In this document: in pieces, positions 6,184 to 13,590 of the stretch | How positions within the stretch are numbered: position 1 is the stretch's first letter | Layout of the letters: each line of letters begins with the position of its first letter | Assembly: GCA_903915035.1 (NCBI GenBank) | Contig: CAIWRI010000048.1 | Location: forward strand, 1-39,291 | DNA: 39,291 nucleotides | DNA from: an uncultured Nitrosomonadales bacterium | GTDB taxonomy: Bacteria > Pseudomonadota > Gammaproteobacteria > Burkholderiales > Gallionellaceae | Direction of reading: 5' to 3' | Notes under the pieces: model-generated | What the model saw: the letters and a program-made list of their open reading frames with translations, nothing else | What the model was told of the DNA's origin: nothing | Databases searched by the model: none | Program-made: the position numbers and the translations under genes

Positions 6184-7235
6184 CACCGGCATCACCGCTG
6201 TGCGCAGCACCTGAAGGTTACACCGACTGGCTGAAGCAGCTTAAAGCAGATATTGCCACTGCACAGCAGAGGGCTGCACTCGCGGTTAATGCCGAACTGG
6301 TGCAACTCTACGGGCGCATCGGTCGCGATATATTACAGCGCCAGAAGGAACAAGGCTGGGGTGCAAAGGTGATAACGCGTCTGGCACATGACTTGAAAGA
6401 TGCATTCCCGGATATGCGCGGCTGGTCATCCAGCAATCTCAAGTACATGCGTTATTTTTCACAGCATTGTGCGGATGGTAAATTTGGTCAGCAGCCCGCT
6501 GACCAATTGCCGTGGTTTCATATTGTAATATTGCTGACCAAGCTGAAAAACAACACCGACCGTGAGTGGTACGCTGTGCAAACGGTGCAACAGGGGTGGT
6601 CGCGCACTACGCTGGAGATAAACATCAAGAATTGTCTACGCCAGAGACAGGGTGCTGCGGTAACAAATTTTGTGGCGCGCTTGCCACTATCCGATTCTGA
6701 ACTTGCCCACGATACCTTGAAAGACCCCTATCTCTTTGACTTTCTTGGTCTGGGTGAGGATGCACATGAGCGGGAAATCGAATCCGGGTTGATTCGCCAT
6801 ATCACCCGCTTTTTGCTGGAGTTGGGCGCAGGATTTGCATTTGTCGGACGGCAATTCAGACTGGAAGTTGCGGGGGATGAGTTTTTTATTGATCTGCTTT
6901 TTTACCATACGCGTCTGAAGTGTTATGTGGTCATTGAACTGAAAGCCACGGCGTTCAAGCCCGAACACGCAGGCCAGCTCAATTTTTATCTGGCCGCAGT
7001 AGATGCTCAGATAAAATCTGTAGATGACAAACCGACTATAGGCCTGTTGCTGTGCAAGAAGCAAAACCGTCTGGTGGCGGAGTACGCGCTGTCCGGTATT
7101 GACAAGCCCATCGGTGTGGCTGAGTACCAATTGCTGCGAGACTTACCGGAAATATTAGGACAGAGCCTGCCGAGCATCGAAGAAATTGAAGCCGAGCTGG
7201 CGGGCGACTTGAATGATCTGGCTGAGCCGACATGA
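6180..7235 (+). CDS. DUF1016 (YhcG-type) PD-(D/E)XK nuclease-domain protein
   Basis: This 351-residue protein has the DUF1016 N-terminal helical domain (about residues 13-160: AAL-VNAELVQLYGRIGRDI, GWSSSNLKYMRYF, LPWFHIVILL). A C-terminal PD-(D/E)XK nuclease-like domain follows, with FFIDLLFYH around residue 239 and the catalytic pattern VIELK around residue 255, then a QLNFYL helix. Such proteins are frequent companions of type I R-M genes; their exact contribution is not settled. The start overlaps the hsdS relic's stop (ATGA) and the stop overlaps hsdR by 4 bp, so it is translated within the hsd operon. It is full length and looks intact. Confidence 0.88.
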   Translation: MTPASPLCAAPEGYTDWLKQLKADIATAQQRAALAVNAELVQLYGRIGRDILQRQKEQGWGAKVITRLAHDLKDAFPDMRGWSSSNLKYMRYFSQHCADGKFGQQPADQLPWFHIVILLTKLKNNTDREWYAVQTVQQGWSRTTLEINIKNCLRQRQGAAVTNFVARLPLSDSELAHDTLKDPYLFDFLGLGEDAHEREIESGLIRHITRFLLELGAGFAFVGRQFRLEVAGDEFFIDLLFYHTRLKCYVVIELKATAFKPEHAGQLNFYLAAVDAQIKSVDDKPTIGLLLCKKQNRLVAEYALSGIDKPIGVAEYQLLRDLPEILGQSLPSIEEIEAELAGDLNDLAEPT

Positions 7236-10200
7236 CCGAAGACCAACTGGAACAGGAAACCCTAAGCTGGCTGGGCAGCGTGGGGTACACGCACCTTTAC
7301 GGTCCCGACATTGCTCCCGATGGAGATAATCCTGAACGCGGCGATTATCGTCAGGTCGTACTGGTAGAACGACTGCGTGCTGCGGTCAATAAACTCAATC
7401 CCGCCATACCCGTAGCGGTACGAGATGACGCAGTCAGGCAAGTAATTGATTTGGGTATTCCGGTGTTGCTCCCGGCAAACCGCCATTTTCATAAGCTGCT
7501 GGTGACCGGTGTGCCTGTCCAGTATCAATCGGGCGGTGAGACACGCGGTGACTTCGTGCGGCTTATCGACTGGAGTACTCCCTTCTCCCCACCCTCATCC
7601 CTACCCTTCTCCCCACCCTCACCCTCATCCCTACCCTTCTCCCAGAGGGAGAAGGGTAACGAGTATCTGGCAATTAACCAGTTCTCTATCAAAGGTACAC
7701 ACCACACCCGCCGCCCGGACATCATTCTGTTCATCAACGGACTACCGCTTATCTTGCTGGAATTAAAAAATCCAGCTGACCAGAGCGCTGATCTTTTAAG
7801 AGCGTTTGACCAGCTACAGACCTACAAAGCGCAAATCCCCGATGTGTTCCAATACAACCAGATACTGGTTATCACGGATGGCACAGAGGCGCAAATGGGC
7901 GGATTGTCTAGTAATATGGAACGCTTCATGCAGTGGCGTACTATCGACGGGGAAACATTAGACCCGCTGGGGCAGTTTAATGAGTTGGAGACGATGGTGC
8001 GCGGGGTGTTGGCTCCGGTCTATTTGCTCGACTACCTGCGTTTTTTTGTGTTATTTGAGGATGACGGTACGCTGGTGAAGAAGATTGCCGGCTATCACCA
8101 GTTCCACGCGGTGCGCGCGGCTATCAGTCAGGTGGTGGTCGCATCCCGTCCGGGCGGCACGCATAAGGGTGGTGTGGTCTGGCATACTCAGGGTTCCGGC
8201 AAGAGCATTACCATGACTTGTTTTGCTGCGAGGGCAATGCAGGAAGCGGCAATGGAGAATCCCACCATCGTGGTGATTACCGACCGCAACGATTTGGACG
8301 GGCAATTATTCGGCGTGTTTTCACTGGCGCAAGACCTGTTGCGTGAGCAACCCGTGCAAGTGGAGACCCGGCAGGATTTACGTGCCAAGTTAAGCAATCG
8401 CCCCTCAGGGGGTATCGTATTCGCCACCATCCAAAAATTCATGCCGGGCGAAGATGAGGATACCTTCCCTGTGTTATCTGATCGTAGCAACATTGTCGTC
8501 ATCGCAGACGAAGCACACCGGACTCAATACGGTTTTGAGGCCAAGCTCAAGGGCAAGCCAGGTCATGAGACCTATCAGGCAGGCTATGCCCGGCATCTGC
8601 GTGATGCGCTGCCCAATGCAACCTTCGTGGCATTTACGGGCACACCGGTGTCAAGTGAAGACAGGGATACGCGCTCGGTGTTCGGGGAATACATCAGCAT
8701 CTACGATATGCAGCAGTCCAAGGAAGACGGTGCTACGGTTGCCATCTATTTTGAGTCACGCCTGGCTAAGTTGTCGCTAAATGCAGCGGACTTGCCGCTG
8801 ATGGATGCCGAGGTGGATGAGCTGGCGGAGAACGAGGAAGACAGCCAGCAGGCACTGCTTAAAAGTCGCTGGGCAGCACTGGAAAAAGTGGTGGGGGCTG
8901 AGCCGCGTATCGTCAGTGTTGCAGCAGATTTGGTCGCGCATTTTGAGGAACGAAGCGCTGCGCAGACCGGAAAAGCCATGGTGGTTGCTATGAGTCGTGA
9001 TATTTGCGTGCACTTGTACAACGAGATTATCAAGCTACGCCCGGACTGGCACGACCCCGATCCTGAAAAGGGCTTCATCAAAATCGTGATGACAGGCTCG
9101 GCTTCTGACAAGGCGCTGTTACGTCCTCACATTTACAGCGGACAGGTCAAAAAGCGGCTGGAGAAGCGCTTTAAAAATCCTGCCGACCCGCTGCAACTGG
9201 TGATTGTCAGGGATATGTGGCTGACCGGTTTCGATGCGCCTTGCGTGCACACGTTATATGTCGACAAGCCGATGAAGAGCCATAATTTGATGCAGGCGAT
9301 TGCCCGGGTTAATCGGGTGTTCAAGGATAAGCAAGGCGGGTTGGTGGTGGACTATATTGGCATTGCCAACGAGCTACGTTCCGCGCTGAAGGAATACACC
9401 GCAAGCCACGGGCGCGGTCGCCCCACCGTCGATGCAGCCGAAGCCTACGCGGTGCTTGAAATGAATTTGGATATTTTACGGGGCATAGTATATGGCTACG
9501 ATTACAGTGACTTTTTGACGACGGGTCACAAGTGTCTGGCAGGTGCGGCTAACCACGTGTTAGGTGTCAAGGATGGCAAGAAGCGCTTTGCCGATATCGC
9601 ACTGGCGATGAGCAAAGCATTTTCGCTGTGTTGCACGCTGGATGAAGCGAAAGCGGTACGTGAAGAAGTGGCGTTTTTTCAAGCGGTCAAAGTGATACTG
9701 ACCAAGCGCGACATCAGCCAGAAGAAACGCACCGACGAGGAGCGGGAAATGGCTATCCGGCAGATTATCAATAGTGCGGTCGTCTCGGCAGAAGTGGTCG
9801 ATATCTTCGATGCGGTTGGTCTGGATAAGCCCAATATCGGTATATTGGATGATGCCTTCCTTGCTGATGTGCGTAACCTGCCGGAGCGTAATCTTGCAGT
9901 GGAGTTGCTGGAACGGCTGCTTGAAGGCGAAATCAAGAGCCGTTTCAAGAGCAATGTGGTGCAGGAAAAGAAGTTCTCAGAGTTGCTGAGCAATGTGATT
10001 AAGCGTTACCAGAACCGCGCTATCGAGACCGCCCAGGTCATCGAAGCGCTTATCGAGATGGCGAAGAAATTCCGTGCTGTCGCGGGTCGCGGTGAAGCAT
10101 TGGGGCTGACGGAGGACGAAATCCGCTTCTATGACGCGCTGGCTGACAACGAATCGGCGGTGCGGGAGCTTAGTGACGAGACGATGAAGAAAATCGCCCA

Positions 10201-10390
10201 TGAACTGACCGAAAGCTTGCGCCAGAACCTTAGCGTCGACTGGTCAGAGCGTGCCAGTGTGCAGGCGAAATTGCGGCTGATGGTCAAGCGTATCCTGCGC
10301 AAATACAAATATCCGCCAGACCAGCAGGAAGCCGCGGTACAACTGATTTTGCAACAGGCACAAGCACTCGGCGAGGCGTGGATGCCATAA
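7232..10390 (+). CDS. hsdR: Type I restriction-modification system, endonuclease/translocase subunit HsdR
   Basis: This 1052-residue motor and nuclease subunit translocates and cuts unmodified DNA when joined to HsdM and HsdS. The N-terminal nuclease motif is RPDIILFINGLPLILLELK, with Asp near 163 and E-x-K near 176. The superfamily 2 helicase motifs follow: GSGKS near residue 321, DEAH near 425, FTGTP near 470, FDAP and QAIARVNRVFK. A helical C-terminal region docks to the methylase. Between IDW and NEYLAINQF, where the family has a short link, about 24 residues of Ser/Pro/Leu repeats are inserted (STPFSPPSSLPFSPPSPSSL), coded by a C-rich repeat ending in a perfect palindrome. The reading frame is intact, so the enzyme may still work. 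Confidence 0.95.
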   Translation: MTEDQLEQETLSWLGSVGYTHLYGPDIAPDGDNPERGDYRQVVLVERLRAAVNKLNPAIPVAVRDDAVRQVIDLGIPVLLPANRHFHKLLVTGVPVQYQSGGETRGDFVRLIDWSTPFSPPSSLPFSPPSPSSLPFSQREKGNEYLAINQFSIKGTHHTRRPDIILFINGLPLILLELKNPADQSADLLRAFDQLQTYKAQIPDVFQYNQILVITDGTEAQMGGLSSNMERFMQWRTIDGETLDPLGQFNELETMVRGVLAPVYLLDYLRFFVLFEDDGTLVKKIAGYHQFHAVRAAISQVVVASRPGGTHKGGVVWHTQGSGKSITMTCFAARAMQEAAMENPTIVVITDRNDLDGQLFGVFSLAQDLLREQPVQVETRQDLRAKLSNRPSGGIVFATIQKFMPGEDEDTFPVLSDRSNIVVIADEAHRTQYGFEAKLKGKPGHETYQAGYARHLRDALPNATFVAFTGTPVSSEDRDTRSVFGEYISIYDMQQSKEDGATVAIYFESRLAKLSLNAADLPLMDAEVDELAENEEDSQQALLKSRWAALEKVVGAEPRIVSVAADLVAHFEERSAAQTGKAMVVAMSRDICVHLYNEIIKLRPDWHDPDPEKGFIKIVMTGSASDKALLRPHIYSGQVKKRLEKRFKNPADPLQLVIVRDMWLTGFDAPCVHTLYVDKPMKSHNLMQAIARVNRVFKDKQGGLVVDYIGIANELRSALKEYTASHGRGRPTVDAAEAYAVLEMNLDILRGIVYGYDYSDFLTTGHKCLAGAANHVLGVKDGKKRFADIALAMSKAFSLCCTLDEAKAVREEVAFFQAVKVILTKRDISQKKRTDEEREMAIRQIINSAVVSAEVVDIFDAVGLDKPNIGILDDAFLADVRNLPERNLAVELLERLLEGEIKSRFKSNVVQEKKFSELLSNVIKRYQNRAIETAQVIEALIEMAKKFRAVAGRGEALGLTEDEIRFYDALADNESAVRELSDETMKKIAHELTESLRQNLSVDWSERASVQAKLRLMVKRILRKYKYPPDQQEAAVQLILQQAQALGEAWMP
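7580..7656 (+). repeat. C-rich tandem and palindromic repeat in frame within hsdR
   Basis: Units of CCCTTCTCCCCACCCTCATC type occur about three times with 24- and 30-bp spacing. The run ends in the perfect palindrome CCCTTCTCCC-AGA-GGGAGAAGGG (7634-7656). The open frame passes through it. The core is the same CCCTTCTCCC/GGGAGA(A)GGG theme as in the two hsdM insertions. Confidence 0.8.
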
Positions 10391-10755
10391 TTAAGGTAGT
10401 AGTAAGGTGAGTATTTGATTTTTTTCAAGCAATGACAAATTGGGGGGCTTGGATTTTTTGAGCGGTGGTGTCGTCTGGATCCATCTGGACAGGCCGCATG
10501 GGTGCAAGCAATCGGTGCGCTTTGGCTATTCCTTTTTTTCAAAGACGTGCTGATGTGAGGGCTAAAGCATTAAATGACCGATCATTTTCTCCTCTGTGTG
10601 ACGGATCGTCAGCTAACTCCCCAGAACACATCAAGAGCCACTGGTTATTGAGTGCTGCCTGACCAGCGTGACTGTTTGTTGCGTCGGAAGACTTCACAGA
10701 CACGCATGGTTTACAGGGTTTAATTAACGTCAGATTTAATCTTGAGTGGCCGCCG
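10391..10755. other. Intergenic stretch after hsdR, no gene recognised
   Basis: Short frames cross this stretch on both strands, but none has a ribosome-binding site or a recognisable product. I see no clear terminator hairpin for the hsd operon; only T-runs near 10421 and 10454 follow hsdR. Confidence 0.4.
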
Positions 10756-10968
10756 TCAGCAGGTAAGAGGACTCGTTGTTTTGGGTTGCACGTATACGGT
10801 ATATCCGCATTTTTCTGTTTCCTGACGGTTGTTCCAGTTACTCCAGGCGATATCGAGCGCAGCATAAATATGTTCGAATCGCTGATGTCTCGATGTATCA
10901 ATGCGTGCAATTAGTGAATCAGAATTGACCAATTCATCAGATACTTGAAGGGATATCTTACTGTCCAT
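10756..10968 (-). CDS. Small hypothetical protein downstream of the cold-shock gene
   Basis: From the ATG at 10968 the frame gives 70 residues starting MDSKISLQVSDELVNSDSLI; an upstream ATG at 10989 would add seven residues. I do not recognise it. It has the same direction as the cold-shock gene and begins within about 30 bp of its stop, so it could share the transcript. No ribosome-binding site is obvious. The composition is protein-like (polar, with aromatic WSNWNN) and shows no signal peptide. Confidence 0.3.
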   Translation of the reverse strand: MDSKISLQVSDELVNSDSLIARIDTSRHQRFEHIYAALDIAWSNWNNRQETEKCGYTVYVQPKTTSPLTC

Positions 10969-10994
10969 GATGTTCTTTATTTTAAACATTATAA

Positions 10995-11198
10995 TTAAAT
11001 CGCCTGAATATTTGCAGCCTGGCGCCCCTTAGTTCCTTGCGCCACGTCAAAGCTGATTTTCTGACCTTCCTTGAGTGACTTGAAGCCACTGATGTTGATC
11101 GCTGAAAAATGTGCAAATAAATCATCGCTGCCATCATCTGGCGCAATAAATCCAAAACCCTTTGCATCGCTAAACCATTTCACTGTACCCGTTGCCAT
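10995..11198 (-). CDS. Cold-shock domain protein, CspA family
   Basis: This 67-residue single cold-shock domain protein binds single-stranded RNA/DNA and acts as an RNA chaperone. It shows RNP1 (KGFGFI), RNP2 (LFAHF), and the family opening [18 protein letters not shown]. The length is that of standard CspA proteins. The start has a clean AGGAG about 7 nt upstream (on the minus strand). A long AT-rich leader region lies before it, as is common for csp genes. Which paralogue it is, or whether it is cold-induced, cannot be told. Confidence 0.95.
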   Translation of the reverse strand: MATGTVKWFSDAKGFGFIAPDDGSDDLFAHFSAINISGFKSLKEGQKISFDVAQGTKGRQAANIQAI

Positions 11199-11587
11199 GT
11201 TGCTATCTCCTTGTGGTTAATGCAGGAAAAATATTCCCCGCGAATATGTTGCTATATTTATAGGCTGCTTAAACCCCGGAAAAAATGACGCCTATCCAGG
11301 TATGACGAACCAATCCGCTGGAGTGATTAACAGCGATTGACAAGGGGTATATATTGCACTGAATACTTTATATGTAACATCGGTGAATGACTGATTTTTT
11401 ATCAGGAAAATTCTGATTTAGAATCAGTAAATCCCTGATTAACAGTCTGTTTGTTTAGTGGTACTGTATTGCCAGCGCGAGACTTCCTGTATTTAGAGCC
11501 CGGTGGGGCACAGCAACGAGCGCATAGCGCGCTATGTCTTTAGGTGAATTACGGTCGCTCTGCGCAACATACTGCCAAAGGATAGAG
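11199..11587. promoter_or_regulatory. Divergent intergenic region between csp and the envelope operon
   Basis: No gene is seen in these roughly 390 bp, which separate two divergent transcripts and must hold both promoters. The notable structure is the CTGATT array at 11391-11440, listed separately. I could not assign -35/-10 elements securely. Confidence 0.4.
11391..11440 (+). promoter_or_regulatory. Phased CTGATT repeats with nested palindrome, likely operator
   Basis: CTGATT occurs at 11391, 11413 and 11435, exactly 22 bp apart, with AATCAG at 11422 as the inverse copy. The inner palindrome CTGATT-TAG-AATCAG (11413-11427) is enclosed by ATCAGG (11401-11406) and CCTGAT (11434-11439). The two-helical-turn spacing would place bound proteins on one face of DNA. 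The regulator is unknown. Confidence 0.45.
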
Positions 11588-12364
11588 ATGAAATATCCAA
11601 TTTTTATATTGATACTTTTCCTGATCCAGCCGGCAGGCGCGGCGCTCGCGCAGAATACTGAATACAGCGTTGTGCCTGTCTTGCTCTATCATCGTTTAGG
11701 TCTGTCGGTCACAGATGCGATGACTGTCAGGACTGCGGTTTTTGCCGCCCAGCTGGCGTATTTAAAATTACATGATTACACCGTTATTCCGTTGCGGCAT
11801 CTGACAGATTATCTGGCCGGAAAAACGACGCAACTGCCTGCCCGTGCGGTGGTCATTTGCGCTGATGATGGGCATGAATCTGTTTATACAGCGTTGTTCC
11901 CACTGATTCGTCGCTACCATGTCCCTGTCACCTTGTTTATCTATCCGTCCGCCATCAGCAATGCAAGCTATGCCTTGACCTGGCAACAATTGCACGAAAT
12001 GCAGGATAGCGGTCTGGTCGATATACAATCCCACAGTTACTGGCATCCCAATTTTAAGAAGGAAAAAGTCCGGTTGGGAAAGGATGCTTATGAAAAATTT
12101 GTCCGAGTGCAACTGGTTCAGTCGAAGTCCGTGCTGGAAAAACAGTTCGGCAAACCGGTCGATATGCTCGCCTGGCCCTTCGGCATTTACGACGATGAAT
12201 TGATTCGTGCGGCAAGCGCAGCCGGTTATGTCGCTGCCTTCACGATAGAGCGGCGCGCTGTCAGTCACACAGATAATGTGATGGCTTTGCCACGTTTTTT
12301 GATGACCGACCAGGTTCAGTTTGAAAAACTGCTTGCCGCATCACCCAGCAAAGCTTCACCATGA
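11588..12364 (+). CDS. Exported polysaccharide deacetylase family protein
   Basis: This 258-residue protein has a signal peptide (MKYPIFILILFLIQPAGAALA) and a NodB-type carbohydrate esterase fold. The metal-binding and catalytic motifs are visible: ADDGH with D93-D94 in place of the usual FDDG, and SHSYWHP with H149 and H153. This predicts N- or O-deacetylation of a sugar polymer in the periplasm, with substrate unknown. I chose the ATG at 11588 because it is preceded by AGGATAGAG and starts the signal peptide. The stop overlaps the next gene by 4 bp (ATGA), making it the first gene of a three-gene envelope operon. Confidence 0.85.
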   Translation: MKYPIFILILFLIQPAGAALAQNTEYSVVPVLLYHRLGLSVTDAMTVRTAVFAAQLAYLKLHDYTVIPLRHLTDYLAGKTTQLPARAVVICADDGHESVYTALFPLIRRYHVPVTLFIYPSAISNASYALTWQQLHEMQDSGLVDIQSHSYWHPNFKKEKVRLGKDAYEKFVRVQLVQSKSVLEKQFGKPVDMLAWPFGIYDDELIRAASAAGYVAAFTIERRAVSHTDNVMALPRFLMTDQVQFEKLLAASPSKASP

Positions 12365-13590
12365 AAATACTCATACAATTCTGTTTACTGATGGCATGGC
12401 TTAGCAGTGCTGCGGCTGCAAGTTATAGCGGCACTGTCATTGATACATCCAGCAAGCAGCCGATCGAAGGTGCTTTTGTCACGCTAGGTGAACAGGTTGT
12501 TCGTAGCGGCCGGAATGGTAAATTCCAGCTGGACGGTATTGGAGATACACTGGGCATTCGGGCTTACGGTCATGTCAGGCGGGCGGTCAGCACACTAAAC
12601 AAGGACGCGCCGATTTTGCTGGCGGCATACAAGCCAAAAGCACTCTACCTGTCACTGCTGGGTGTGACTAATAAGCAGTTGCGTAACGCGGCACTGAATC
12701 TCATTCACGATACCGAACTCAACGCTCTGGTGATCGATGTGAAGGATGATATGGGACGCGCAGCCTTTCCGGGCGGAGCTGGCAGGCCCATCAGTAATTT
12801 CAAGGCAATCGTGAATGAGTTGCATGCAAAAGGAATTTATCTTATCGCTCGCATCGTCGTCTTCAAGGATAACCCACTTGCCACCGGCCGCCCAGATATT
12901 GCCATCAAAACGACCCGGGGAGCGATCTGGAAAGACCGTGAAGGTCTGGCATGGAGCAATCCATACAGTCAAACTGTGCGGAACATTAATATCGACCTGG
13001 CGATAGAAGCGGCAAAGGCCGGCTTCGATGAAATTCAGTTTGATTACGTACGATTTCCAGACGCGACCGGGCTGGCCTATTCAATGCCAAACACCGAAGA
13101 AAACCGGGTTGCCGCTATTTCCGGATTTTTGAGCGATGCAGGACAAAAACTTGTGCCTTACAATGTTTTTCTCTCGGCTGATATCTTCGGTTATGTTTCA
13201 TGGAATACCAATGACACCTTTATCGGTCAGAAACTGGATAATCTGGCGGAAGTGCTGGACTATATTTCGCCAATGCTCTATCCCTCCGGATTCCAGTTTG
13301 GCATTCCGGGCTATTTGGACCCGGTACACCATCCGCGAGAAATCGTTTATTATTCTCTCGAAAAAGCAACGCAACGCACAAAACTGCCGGGAATACGCTT
13401 CAGACCCTGGTTGCAGGCTTTTCGCGATTATGCCTTTAACAGAATGCCGTTTAAAGGTGAACAAATTCGCGCTCAGATTGAAGCCGCCGACAGCATGGGG
13501 AGTTGTGGCTGGATGTTATGGAATCCGCACAATATTTACAGCCGTGACGGTTTGCAGCTCAAAAATTCCAACGTTCAGGAGATACGATGA
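12361..13590 (+). CDS. Putative exported glycoside hydrolase, DUF4015 family
   Basis: This 409-residue protein has a signal peptide (MKILIQFCLLMAWLSSAAAA). A small carboxypeptidase-regulatory-like beta domain covers about residues 22-85 (YSGTVIDTSSKQPIEGAFVT). A DUF4015 TIM-barrel domain covers about residues 90-395, recognised by NALVIDVKDDMG, FDEIQFDYVRFPD, LSADIFGY and YISPMLYPSG. The acidic residues in the barrel strands are the expected active site of a putative sugar hydrolase; substrate is not known. It overlaps both neighbours by 4 bp, so it is translated together with the deacetylase and the muramidase fusion. That suggests peptidoglycan or a cell-surface glycan as target. Confidence 0.82.
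   Translation: MKILIQFCLLMAWLSSAAAASYSGTVIDTSSKQPIEGAFVTLGEQVVRSGRNGKFQLDGIGDTLGIRAYGHVRRAVSTLNKDAPILLAAYKPKALYLSLLGVTNKQLRNAALNLIHDTELNALVIDVKDDMGRAAFPGGAGRPISNFKAIVNELHAKGIYLIARIVVFKDNPLATGRPDIAIKTTRGAIWKDREGLAWSNPYSQTVRNINIDLAIEAAKAGFDEIQFDYVRFPDATGLAYSMPNTEENRVAAISGFLSDAGQKLVPYNVFLSADIFGYVSWNTNDTFIGQKLDNLAEVLDYISPMLYPSGFQFGIPGYLDPVHHPREIVYYSLEKATQRTKLPGIRFRPWLQAFRDYAFNRMPFKGEQIRAQIEAADSMGSCGWMLWNPHNIYSRDGLQLKNSNVQEIR

Noticed and set aside
10539-10910. 123-codon minus-strand frame after hsdR
   Set aside because: Overlaps the better-placed 70-codon frame behind the cold-shock gene, lacks a ribosome-binding site and has no protein-like pattern.
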